Shown here: positions 25,888 to 33,296 of the stretch, in pieces
Numbering within the stretch: position 1 is the first letter of the stretch
Layout: every line of letters starts with the position of its first letter
Source: an uncultured Chromatiaceae bacterium
Lineage (GTDB): Bacteria; Pseudomonadota; Gammaproteobacteria; Enterobacterales; Alteromonadaceae
NCBI GenBank assembly: GCA_946482325.1
Contig: CAMLRA010000019.1
Coordinates: forward strand, 1-41,477
Reading direction: 5' to 3'
Length of the DNA stretch: 41,477 nucleotides
Notes under the pieces: generated by a model
Databases searched by the model: none
What the model was told of the DNA's origin: nothing
What the model saw: the letters and a program-made list of their open reading frames with translations, nothing else
Position numbers and translations under genes: made by a program

Positions 25888-27156
25888 ATGGCGCATTTTA
25901 TCGATCGACGCCTGAACGGCAAAAACAAAAGCGCGGTGAACCGGCAACGGTTCATCCGCCGCTATAAACAACAAATCAAACAGGCAGTGTCTGATGCGAT
26001 CAGTAAACGCAGCGTCACTGATATCGACAAAGGTGAAAGTGTTTCGATCCCAGGACGCGACATCACGGAGCCATTTTTCCATCAGGGCAGCGGTGGTCAC
26101 CGCGAGCGCGTGCATCCTGGCAATGATCAGTTTAGTGAAGGCGACCGCATCAAACGACCTTTAGGCGGCCAAGGCGGTGGCTCTGGTCAGGGTGATGCCA
26201 GTGCCGATGGTGAAGGCGAAGACGAGTTTGTCTTTTCGATTTCAAAAGACGAGTACCTGGATTTATTGTTTGAAGATTTAGAACTGCCGAACCTGCGGAA
26301 AAACCAGCTGGATAAACTGGTGCAGTATAAAAATGTCCGTGCGGGTTATCGTTCCGAAGGCGTGCCCAGCAATATCGACATAGTCCGTTCTTTACAGGGT
26401 TCACTGGCGCGACGGGTCGCGATGACTGCTGGCAAGAAAAAGCAACTGCATGAAATAGAACAGGAAATAGCCGAACTTGAAGCGTCCGCCCTGCCGGACA
26501 TGCAAAGGTTGCAGCTGTTAAATATGCAGGCTGATGAATTACGTCGCCGTATTGACGCTGTCCCTTTTATTGACAGTTTTGATCTACGTTTTCGCAATTT
26601 CGCCAAAAGACCAGAACCGACCAGTAAAGCCGTGATGTTTTGTCTGATGGATGTGTCGGGTTCTATGGATCAGGCCACCAAAGACATGGCAAAACGTTTT
26701 TACATATTGCTCTACATGTTTTTAAGTCGCAGCTATAAGAATGTCGACGTGGTGTATATCCGCCACCATACCCAGGCCAAAGAAGTCGATGAACACGAGT
26801 TTTTTTACTCGCAGGAAACCGGTGGCACTATTGTCTCCAGTGCATTGAAACTGATGGCCGAAGTCGTCAAAGAGCGATATGACCCGACTGAGTGGAATAT
26901 TTATGCGGCACAGGCCTCAGATGGCGACAACTGGGCTGATGATAGCCCGCAATGCTCGCAATTATTGGCAGAACAGTTGCTGCCGTGGGTGCGTTATTAC
27001 GCCTACATAGAAATTACCCAGCGTCCGCATCAAAGCCTGTGGGTTGAATATGAAAAGCTGCTCAGCAGTTTCGATAATTTTGCCATCCAGCCTATCCGCC
27101 AGGTCAGCGATATTTACCCGGTGTTTCGTGAGCTGTTTAAGAAACAAGCTGCCTGA
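25888..27156 (+). CDS. yeaH: YeaH/YhbH family protein (DUF444), VWA-like
   Basis: A 422-residue cytoplasmic protein, partner of PrkA by constant gene linkage. A basic N-terminus is followed by a Gly-rich low-complexity linker (about 85-112), a coiled coil (about 183-222) and a C-terminal von Willebrand A-like domain. That domain has a MIDAS motif DVSGSM (Asp255, Ser257, Ser259) and [11 protein letters not shown]. Its biochemical role is not settled. A GGAGG site lies 5 bases before the ATG. Confidence 0.94.
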   Translation: MAHFIDRRLNGKNKSAVNRQRFIRRYKQQIKQAVSDAISKRSVTDIDKGESVSIPGRDITEPFFHQGSGGHRERVHPGNDQFSEGDRIKRPLGGQGGGSGQGDASADGEGEDEFVFSISKDEYLDLLFEDLELPNLRKNQLDKLVQYKNVRAGYRSEGVPSNIDIVRSLQGSLARRVAMTAGKKKQLHEIEQEIAELEASALPDMQRLQLLNMQADELRRRIDAVPFIDSFDLRFRNFAKRPEPTSKAVMFCLMDVSGSMDQATKDMAKRFYILLYMFLSRSYKNVDVVYIRHHTQAKEVDEHEFFYSQETGGTIVSSALKLMAEVVKERYDPTEWNIYAAQASDGDNWADDSPQCSQLLAEQLLPWVRYYAYIEITQRPHQSLWVEYEKLLSSFDNFAIQPIRQVSDIYPVFRELFKKQAA

Positions 27157-27171
27157 GAACAAGGAGTCTTT

Positions 27172-28677
27172 ATGTCGGCCAAAAAGAAAGTACTGCCTTT
27201 ATCCGATGGCCCGGACTGGAGTTTTGAGCTGCTGACGCAGTATCAGACTGAAATTGAGCGGGTCGCCCGTTTTTACAAACTGGATTATTACCCGAATCAA
27301 ATAGAAATCATCACCGCCGAACAAATGATGGACGCTTATTCCAGCGTCGGCATGCCAATTGGTTATAACCACTGGTCATACGGCAAAAAATTTATTCAGA
27401 CTGAACAAAACTACAAACGCGGGCATATGGGACTGGCTTATGAAATTGTGATTAATTCCAATCCCTGTATCGCCTACCTGATGGAAGAAAATACCATTAC
27501 TATGCAGGCATTGGTGATGGCTCACGCCTGTTATGGCCATAATTCCTTCTTTAAAAACAACTATTTATTCAAAACATGGACGGACGCATCGTCGATTATC
27601 GACTATCTGGTATTTGCAAAAAAATACATCAGTGATTGTGAAGAGAAATATGGTCTGAACGAAGTTGAAGACATTCTGGACTCCTGTCATGCCCTGATGA
27701 ACTATGGGGTCGACCGTTACAAAAGGCCGCAAAAAATATCCATGGATGAAGAGCAGCGCCGCCAGCAAGACCGGGAAAAATATCTGCAATCGCAAGTCAA
27801 TCAGCTTTGGCGCACTATTCCGAATAAAGAGTCTTTTAACAAACCCATCGAACAGCATTATCCGAAAGAGCCGCAAGAAAACATCCTGTACTTTATTGAA
27901 AAAAATGCACCGCTGCTCAAACCCTGGCAACGCGAAATTGTGCGGATAGTGCGTAAAATCTCGCAATATTTTTACCCGCAAAAACAAACTCAGGTGATGA
28001 ATGAGGGCTGGGCGACCTTCTGGCATTACAATATCCTGCAGCATTTGTACAACGAAGGTCTGGTCAGCGATAAGTTTATGCTGGAAGTGCTGCACAACCA
28101 CACTAATGTGGTGTATCAGCCGGCCTACAATTCAAAATACTATTCCGGCATCAACCCTTATGCCCTCGGCTTTGCCATGTTTACTGACCTTCGCCGGATC
28201 TGTGAACACCCTACTGCCGAAGATAAAGAATGGTTCCCCGACATTGCCGGCTCGGATTGGGTCGAAACCTTGCATTTTGCCATGCAGAACTTTAAGGATG
28301 AGAGTTTTATCAGCCAGTATCTGTCACCCAAAGTGATCCGGGATTTTCATCTGTTTGGTATTGTTGATGACGATAAAGAGCAGCAACTTGAAGTCGCCGC
28401 TATTCATAACAGCTCAGGCTATCGGAAGGTACGGCAAATGCTGTCGGCGCAATATAATCTCAGTAATATCGAACCCAACATTCAGGTTTATAACGTGGAC
28501 GTGACTGGTGACAGGTCGCTGACGCTACGATTTGTGCCTAATCAGCGGGTACCACTGGCAGAGAATTTTCCACTCGTGTTGAAACATTTGCATCGGTTGT
28601 GGGGTTTTACGGTGAAACTGGAACAACTGAACGATGATAACAGCAGCAAAATATTAGGCATGATGCCACCAGAATAA
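27172..28677 (+). CDS. SpoVR family protein
   Basis: A 501-residue homologue of E. coli YcgB and of Bacillus SpoVR, which is needed for spore cortex formation; in non-sporulating bacteria it is a stress or stationary-phase protein of unknown mechanism. Recognisable segments are the N-terminal WSFELLTQYQTEIERVA, the HACYGHNSFFKNN stretch with several His residues, and MNEGWATFWHYNIL, which looks metal-enzyme-like. That last point is inference. An AAGGAG site precedes the start. It is third in prkA-yeaH-spoVR, and its stop codon lies inside the terminator stem. Confidence 0.94.
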   Translation: MSAKKKVLPLSDGPDWSFELLTQYQTEIERVARFYKLDYYPNQIEIITAEQMMDAYSSVGMPIGYNHWSYGKKFIQTEQNYKRGHMGLAYEIVINSNPCIAYLMEENTITMQALVMAHACYGHNSFFKNNYLFKTWTDASSIIDYLVFAKKYISDCEEKYGLNEVEDILDSCHALMNYGVDRYKRPQKISMDEEQRRQQDREKYLQSQVNQLWRTIPNKESFNKPIEQHYPKEPQENILYFIEKNAPLLKPWQREIVRIVRKISQYFYPQKQTQVMNEGWATFWHYNILQHLYNEGLVSDKFMLEVLHNHTNVVYQPAYNSKYYSGINPYALGFAMFTDLRRICEHPTAEDKEWFPDIAGSDWVETLHFAMQNFKDESFISQYLSPKVIRDFHLFGIVDDDKEQQLEVAAIHNSSGYRKVRQMLSAQYNLSNIEPNIQVYNVDVTGDRSLTLRFVPNQRVPLAENFPLVLKHLHRLWGFTVKLEQLNDDNSSKILGMMPPE

Positions 28678-28711
28678 ATCAGGCCGGCAAATGCCGGCCT
28701 GATTTATTCTG
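28670..28711. terminator. Bidirectional terminator between spoVR and the diguanylate cyclase gene
   Basis: Perfect 20-base arms (28670-28689 and 28692-28711) around AA, with a GGCCGGCA/TGCCGGCC core. The left arm includes the last codons and stop of spoVR. It ends 11 bases before the stop of the convergent gene. Confidence 0.85.
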
Positions 28712-28722
28712 CCGAAGTCACA

Positions 28723-29682
28723 TTATTTACCGGCAACAGTCACCCGGTTGCGGCCTTCAGCTTTGGAGGTATAAAGTGCTTTGTCTGCCGCTTCAATCCA
28801 TTGCCGGTGTTCGAGCATGTCAGAGCTATATTCGGCAATACCAACACTCACTGTAGCTTTGAGCAATTGCTGATTAAACTCCATCGACAAGGCCTCAACG
28901 GTTTTACGCAAGCGTTCAGCAAAATACAGCGCCTGATCAGCAGAGGTATCCACCAGCAAAACCGCAAACTCTTCGCCGCCATAACGCCCTGCGACGTCAG
29001 TTTCGCGCAGATTTTTTTTCACCGCCTGCGCCACCTGCCGGATCACTACGTCGCCGGCAGCATGGCCATAACCGTCGTTAATGCGCTTAAAGTGATCGAT
29101 GTCACACATCAGCAACGTGCCCTGATGCCCGCTGCGTTTTAAGCGTTTAAATTCATTGTGCAGCGCGTCTTCCCAAGTGCCGCGATTATTCAGTTCAGTC
29201 AGAAAATCGGTTTTTGACAGTTGACGCAGCTGACCATTCATCGATTCCAGTTCCAACCGACTGGTCGCGACATCAGTCACATCATAAATAATCATACAAA
29301 GATGCGTCACCACACCGCGCAGGTCAGTGATGGGGAAAATTGTGCTGTTCTGGTACATGTAATCGGCCACACCGGTAATAGGCCGGTAGTTACGGAACTT
29401 AAAGATGAAAGGCCGCTGTTCCCAAATGGTAAAAGCGCGGTTTTTCAGCAGGATCACCGGGTCGCATTTACGTCTGAGCCAGTCTTCATCAATTTCTGAA
29501 AACAAATCAAACAGATAACGGTCACGCACCTGCCGTGGCGTCAAACCGCTGTGGTTTTCCATAAAGCCGTTCCACACCTGAATTTTATAGTCAGCAGTGA
29601 GCACAACCAGGCCCACATCCACGGTCTGAAACATGTCGAGCAGCCAATGCACCTCGGCAACTTCGGGACTGATATTTTGCAT
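28723..29682 (-). CDS. PAS-GGDEF diguanylate cyclase
   Basis: Predicted to make cyclic di-GMP from two GTP. The 319-residue protein lacks membrane segments. An N-terminal PAS fold (about 10-140; WLLDMFQTVDVGLVVLTADYKIQVWN) precedes a GGDEF domain (about 155-316). The active-site loop is GGEEF (235-239), and the inhibitory I-site RxxD is intact (Arg226-Asp229), so product feedback is expected. It starts 2 bases after the stop of the upstream response regulator gene, so the two are co-translated and probably functionally paired. No ligand for the PAS domain can be named. Confidence 0.92.
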   Translation of the reverse strand: MQNISPEVAEVHWLLDMFQTVDVGLVVLTADYKIQVWNGFMENHSGLTPRQVRDRYLFDLFSEIDEDWLRRKCDPVILLKNRAFTIWEQRPFIFKFRNYRPITGVADYMYQNSTIFPITDLRGVVTHLCMIIYDVTDVATSRLELESMNGQLRQLSKTDFLTELNNRGTWEDALHNEFKRLKRSGHQGTLLMCDIDHFKRINDGYGHAAGDVVIRQVAQAVKKNLRETDVAGRYGGEEFAVLLVDTSADQALYFAERLRKTVEALSMEFNQQLLKATVSVGIAEYSSDMLEHRQWIEAADKALYTSKAEGRNRVTVAGK

Positions 29683-29684
29683 AG

Positions 29685-30719
29685 TTACTCTTCTAACAGG
29701 AATTCGACTTTGTAATTCAATGTTTTAATGCTGTCTTCGGTAAACAGCAGTAACAAATCACAATTGATGTTGTAATTCTCAATGCCGTAGCTGATTTCGA
29801 TCGCAAGGGTGCGTTTCCAGCGCCGGGCATTGGCTTTAATCATTTCACTGACCGGTGCATGTTGGCCCAGCACCACCGGGTGGCCCTGACTGAACGACAT
29901 ATCAATTTGCTCAGCGAGGCCTTTGAGTACAGCACCGATCAGGATATTGCCAATATCCATCAGCAACTCGAGTTCTGTTTTAGATGTTAACTTGCCCTCG
30001 TATTTCAGCAGTTTAGCGATGTCAGCGAAGCTGGAGTCATTCAAAATCAATAAAGCTTCACCGGACACACCACCGCCGATAAACCCCTGACACACAGCGG
30101 ATGTGGTCTGCTTTTGCTCGACTGACGCAATCGCCATATGTAACTCACTGACTTCAATCACGTTAACATTGGGAATTGGCAGTTTCACGAAGACTTTCAG
30201 CAGCCGCGCCAGCAAATCGCCAGCCTGCCCCATTGCCACGTTGGTCAATTCCTGGAAAACGTCACGCAACACCGGATCCAGCGCGAAATTAGCACTACTG
30301 TGATGGTTGGCAGCAAAAGCGCGATCCAGCACTTTTTGACTGTCCTGCACGGTATGCACTGAAGTAAATTGCTGCAAAACTTCCTGCAGTTTTTCCGCCG
30401 AAACCGGTTTTTTAATAAAATCGAGAGCGCCAAATGACAACACCCGTTCACGGGCTTCCGGCTGGATGTCGCCGGAAACGACCACCACTTTTACCGGAAT
30501 TTGTTGCGCCTGAATGGCTTGTAACACGCCATAACCATCAAGGATTGGCATATTTAAATCGAGGAATAATAAATCAATGGGCTGGCGTTTCAGCACTTCC
30601 ATTGCTTCCTGGCCATGACCGGCAAAACTGACTTTGTCCTGCCAGTCGGCCGGCAGGCTGCGGGCCATTTGCTTTCGGGCTAGATTTGAATCATCACAGA
30701 TTAGGACGGCTGCTACCAT
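29685..30719 (-). CDS. Response regulator with fused CheC/CheX-like phosphatase domain
   Basis: A 344-residue receiver fusion. Receiver domain 1-120: acidic pair Asp9/Asp10, phosphoacceptor Asp54 (LFLDLNMP), Ser82 and Lys104 (KKP). After a linker comes a CheC/CheX/FliY-like domain (about 145-340). Site 1 fits the CheY-phosphate phosphatase pattern D-x3-E-x2-N-x22-P (Asp153, Glu157, Asn160, Pro183). Site 2 has the same spacing but Asp255 in place of Glu, with Asn258 and Pro281. It may dephosphorylate its own or another receiver. The ribosome binding site is weak (GAG). It is the first gene of a pair with the PAS-GGDEF gene. Confidence 0.88.
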   Translation of the reverse strand: MVAAVLICDDSNLARKQMARSLPADWQDKVSFAGHGQEAMEVLKRQPIDLLFLDLNMPILDGYGVLQAIQAQQIPVKVVVVSGDIQPEARERVLSFGALDFIKKPVSAEKLQEVLQQFTSVHTVQDSQKVLDRAFAANHHSSANFALDPVLRDVFQELTNVAMGQAGDLLARLLKVFVKLPIPNVNVIEVSELHMAIASVEQKQTTSAVCQGFIGGGVSGEALLILNDSSFADIAKLLKYEGKLTSKTELELLMDIGNILIGAVLKGLAEQIDMSFSQGHPVVLGQHAPVSEMIKANARRWKRTLAIEISYGIENYNINCDLLLLFTEDSIKTLNYKVEFLLEE

Positions 30720-30793
30720 GCAAGACTCACAAGGCTAAGGGATATGAACCAGTGTAGCGTCTGCGTTCGTAATATGCGAACCTGTCCCGACTT

Positions 30794-30822
30794 TTGCCGG
30801 ATGAATTTTTCGCTGTTAGTCT
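30794..30822 (+). promoter_or_regulatory. Possible promoter of tpx
   Basis: TTGCCG, 17 bases and TAGTCT, 34 bases ahead of tpx. The -10 is the same hexamer as that proposed for sodB. The match is fair. The divergent regulator gene may use TACACT on the other strand near 30750. Confidence 0.3.
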
Positions 30823-30855
30823 CTGTATTCCATACTTTTTTAAAAGGACTCCCTG

Positions 30856-31458
30856 ATGCGTAAATCCTTGATAACGACCCTCTTCTTACTCAGTGCGCCA
30901 TGGCTGCAGGCTGCAGATTTAACCGCCAGCCTGCCCGTGCGTTTATCTGAAGTGAAAGCTGGTGAACGTCCACTGGAGCTGCAAGGCACGCCGGTCAACT
31001 TACAGACCTTGGCGCCGGATTTTAAAGTAGCAGATGCCAGTTTTAAGCCGGTCAAACTCAGCGATTTTGCCGGGAAAACGGTGCTGATCAGTACAGTGCC
31101 CAGTCTTGACACCGGCGTTTGCTCCATTCAGACGAAAAAATTCAACGAAGAAGTCAGCCGCCTGCCTGCAGACGTCGTGATCCTGACTATTTCCAATGAC
31201 TTACCTTTTGCGCAAAAACGCTTTTGCCAAAAGGAACAGGTCGACAAGTTAATGGTGTTGTCCGATGCGGTGTGGGGTGATTTCGGTTCCAGCTATGGCC
31301 TGCGGATCAAAGACATGGGCTTATTGACCCGCGCCGTGCTGATTGTTGATCGCAACGGTAAACTGGTCTATCAGCAACTGGTGCCTAAATTATCGGAAGA
31401 ACCGGATTACACGGCGGCTTTGACTACGCTGAAGCAATTTGCCGGTAAAAAATCTTAA
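30856..31458 (+). CDS. tpx: Thiol peroxidase (Tpx) with a predicted signal peptide
   Basis: Atypical 2-Cys peroxiredoxin that reduces hydrogen and alkyl peroxides. The 200-residue product has the peroxidatic Cys89 in SLDTGVCSIQT and the resolving Cys124 in KRFCQKE, the usual spacing for Tpx. It is about 30 residues longer than E. coli Tpx (168). The extra N-terminus, MRKSLITTLFLLSAPWLQA, looks like a signal peptide with cleavage after residue 19 or 20, so the enzyme is predicted in the periplasm. AAAGGA precedes the ATG, and the upstream ATG-free region supports this start. No terminator is obvious before the hsp20 promoter. Confidence 0.93.
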   Translation: MRKSLITTLFLLSAPWLQAADLTASLPVRLSEVKAGERPLELQGTPVNLQTLAPDFKVADASFKPVKLSDFAGKTVLISTVPSLDTGVCSIQTKKFNEEVSRLPADVVILTISNDLPFAQKRFCQKEQVDKLMVLSDAVWGDFGSSYGLRIKDMGLLTRAVLIVDRNGKLVYQQLVPKLSEEPDYTAALTTLKQFAGKKS

Positions 31459-31466
31459 TCCTGCCG

Positions 31467-31494
31467 CTTGAAAAAACGCTGACAAACCTTATTA
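31467..31494 (+). promoter_or_regulatory. sigma-32 (RpoH) type promoter of hsp20
   Basis: CTTGAAA (31467-31473), 13 bases and CCTTATTA (31487-31494). The -35 is a perfect match to the heat-shock consensus and the -10 is approximate (CCCCATNT). It lies about 110 bases ahead of the hsp20 ATG. Confidence 0.6.
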
Positions 31495-31496
31495 AA

Positions 31497-31603
31497 GGGA
31501 TAGGACAACGCCGTAACTCGGGTTGTTTTATCCCGGCCTCCGCCAATTGGGTTGGCCATTAACTATCTGATTTGCTTAACAAAGAAATTAGTGAGGTTTG
31601 ACT
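31497..31603 (+). promoter_or_regulatory. Structured hsp20 leader, possible ROSE-like RNA thermometer
   Basis: The long leader can fold into a 13-bp hairpin (31497-31509 with 31522-31534, two G-U pairs, CCG/CGG in the loop), then a GGCC/GGCC-closed hairpin near 31535-31557. A TTGCT motif (31572-31576) lies 18 bases before the GAGG ribosome binding site (31593-31596). In ROSE elements a U(U/C)GCU motif pairs imperfectly with the Shine-Dalgarno region and melts on heating. The pairing here is short, so this is a proposal. Confidence 0.4.
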
Positions 31604-32110
31604 ATGCACGCTTTTGATTTCAGCCCTTTTTACCGTTCATTTATCGGTTTTGATCACCTGGCGAACCTGATGGATGCCGCCGCCCGTAACGAAAAACAAC
31701 CGGCCTATCCACCGTACAATATTGAAGTCACCGGTGAGGATCAGTATCGCATTACCATGGCCGTGGCTGGTTTTGAACCGCATGAGCTCAGCATCGACAC
31801 CGAACGTAATACCCTGTTTGTGCGTGGCCAGAAGAGCGACAAGACTGAAGACCGTCGTTTCCTGCATCAGGGCATTGCCGAACGCAATTTTGAACGCAAG
31901 TTCCAGTTATCAGATTATGTCCGTGTGACGGGCGCCACAGTGCATCATGGTTTATTGCATATCGAACTGCTGCGCGAAATCCCGGATGCGTTAAAACCAC
32001 GCAAAATTGCTATCCAGACCGGTCAGCCAACTGCTGTGTTGACCCAGCAACCGGCGGCCAATACAGAGCTGGTGCAGGACGCAGTGGTACTGCCTACAGG
32101 CACCAATTAA
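31604..32110 (+). CDS. Hsp20 family small heat-shock chaperone (IbpA-like)
   Basis: ATP-independent holdase that binds unfolding proteins and hands them to DnaK/ClpB. The 168-residue product begins with an IbpA-like HAFDFSPFYRSFIGFDHL. It has an alpha-crystallin domain (about 35-130: YPPYNIEV, YRITMAVAGF, GIAERNFERKFQL, GATVHHGLLHIEL) and a variable tail. The I-x-I type tail motif is represented by KIAI. The ATG at 31604 has GAGG at good distance; the frame opens two codons earlier with TTG. Single-gene transcript with its own heat-shock promoter and terminator. Confidence 0.93.
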   Translation: MHAFDFSPFYRSFIGFDHLANLMDAAARNEKQPAYPPYNIEVTGEDQYRITMAVAGFEPHELSIDTERNTLFVRGQKSDKTEDRRFLHQGIAERNFERKFQLSDYVRVTGATVHHGLLHIELLREIPDALKPRKIAIQTGQPTAVLTQQPAANTELVQDAVVLPTGTN

Positions 32111-32123
32111 GCAGTTTCATAAA

Positions 32124-32159
32124 AGATAAAGCCGCATCATGCGGCTTTATCTGTTTTTT
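32124..32159. terminator. Bidirectional terminator between hsp20 and the hydrolase gene
   Basis: Arms 32124-32136 and 32140-32152 (core GCCGCA/TGCGGC) around TCA, followed by T6 on the plus strand and TCTTTTATG on the minus strand. The plus-strand T run reaches the stop codon of the convergent hydrolase gene. Confidence 0.9.
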
Positions 32160-32925
32160 ATCCCTGCAAAAACTGCAATATAAGCGGATTGACGAGCCCA
32201 GGCTCCGTCACTGGCCCCATATGACCACAATCCAGCGCCACTAATTCAGCCTGCGGCAGCGCATCGGCTAAAGCGCGTGCAATACGCTGCGCCGGTGGCC
32301 TGCTGCTGCGCCCGGTTAACAACAGCACTTTACCCTGTATCGCCGCAGCATAAGCAGCAAGACTGGCCGGTTCCTGACTGAGCGCCTGAAAATCCAGCGT
32401 CACCTTTGCAACCTGAGTTGCCAGTTGTTGCTGCATTCGTGCCGGCAACGCGGCGAAATAACCATCCTGCTGCCAATAGTCGATAAAACGCTGCGCCGCC
32501 GCCTCATCTGGCAAGCCAGGCAAGGCGTCAGCCAAAGTCTGGACTTCCTGCCATAACGCACCGGCATCGGCCAGTTGTGGTAATAAATGAAAGGCAACCG
32601 GCTCAAACAACGCCAGCTTATTAATTTGTAGCTGTTGGCAACGCGCCAGATGCAAAGCCAGTGCGCCGCCGTATGAGTGCCCTATCACATCGATCGGCTC
32701 ATCGCGACACCGCACCGGTAACTTTTGCAGCAAAGCCTGTGCTTCAGCTTCAAGCGACCAGGGCTGCTGCTTTGGCAGTTCCAGCCCACCATAACCGGTT
32801 AAATCCGGTAAAAAACATTGCTGCCGCTCGGCCAGCTCACTGGCAAGCGGCAGCCATTGGCGGTGGCTGGACATTGAGCTGTGCAGCAACAGCAACGGCC
32901 TGCCGCTGCCAAGCTGTTTTACCAT
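32158..32925 (-). CDS. Alpha/beta hydrolase, substrate unknown
   Basis: A 255-residue soluble alpha/beta-hydrolase fold protein. It shows the oxyanion segment LLLLHSSMSS, the nucleophile elbow GHSYGG (Ser84), an Asp-bearing strand (LLTGRSSRPP) and the catalytic His in LDCGHMGPVTEP. The specificity cannot be read from the sequence. Its ATG overlaps the end of the MAPEG gene by 7 bases and has no ribosome binding site of its own, so translation is likely coupled. An in-frame GTG ten codons earlier is less likely. Last gene of hemH-MAPEG-hydrolase. Confidence 0.85.
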   Translation of the reverse strand: MVKQLGSGRPLLLLHSSMSSHRQWLPLASELAERQQCFLPDLTGYGGLELPKQQPWSLEAEAQALLQKLPVRCRDEPIDVIGHSYGGALALHLARCQQLQINKLALFEPVAFHLLPQLADAGALWQEVQTLADALPGLPDEAAAQRFIDYWQQDGYFAALPARMQQQLATQVAKVTLDFQALSQEPASLAAYAAAIQGKVLLLTGRSSRPPAQRIARALADALPQAELVALDCGHMGPVTEPGLVNPLILQFLQG

Positions 32926-33296
32926 GCGTGGATCAGCAAAAATGCTGCCCCACACAGCAAAGCAGCGAAAGTTGCAATCATGCCCAAAAACCGTGGGATT
33001 GAGGTACCACTGGAGCGGCGCAACCCGGTTAAATGCAACAGACGGCCGCCCACAGTGAACACACCCAGCAGGTGGATTTGCCAGGCAGCAGCCTGCTGCT
33101 GTTCGGCAATCAACATAATCACCAACAACAGCGGCACATATTCGGCGAAATTGCCATGAATACGGATAGCTTTAATCAGTTCCGGCTGCTGACCATCGCC
33201 TAAGCCAACCCGCAGTTTAAAGCGCTGACGCACCACCGCCAGCGCCAGACCGACATACATCACCGCCAACACGGCCGCATACATTGCTGTGATCAT
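32919..33296 (-). CDS. MAPEG family membrane protein
   Basis: A 125-residue integral membrane protein with four hydrophobic helices. It matches the MAPEG family (membrane-associated proteins in eicosanoid and glutathione metabolism): QPELIKAIRIHGNFAEYVPL followed by a Gly-rich GVFTVGGRLLHLTGL segment. Bacterial members are mostly uncharacterised; some have glutathione transferase or peroxidase activity. The ATG at 33296 overlaps the hemH stop by one base (TAATG), with GGGGTGG upstream inside hemH. An upstream in-frame GTG would add two residues. Confidence 0.87.
   Translation of the reverse strand: MITAMYAAVLAVMYVGLALAVVRQRFKLRVGLGDGQQPELIKAIRIHGNFAEYVPLLLVIMLIAEQQQAAAWQIHLLGVFTVGGRLLHLTGLRRSSGTSIPRFLGMIATFAALLCGAAFLLIHAW

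Noticed and set aside
30840..31127. Minus-strand open frame antisense to tpx
   Set aside because: Mirror of a clear gene; no motif and no ribosome binding site.
31497..31534. Hairpin after tpx taken as a terminator
   Set aside because: The 13-bp stem is not followed by a T run and lies just downstream of a sigma-32 promoter, so a leader structure of hsp20 is more likely.
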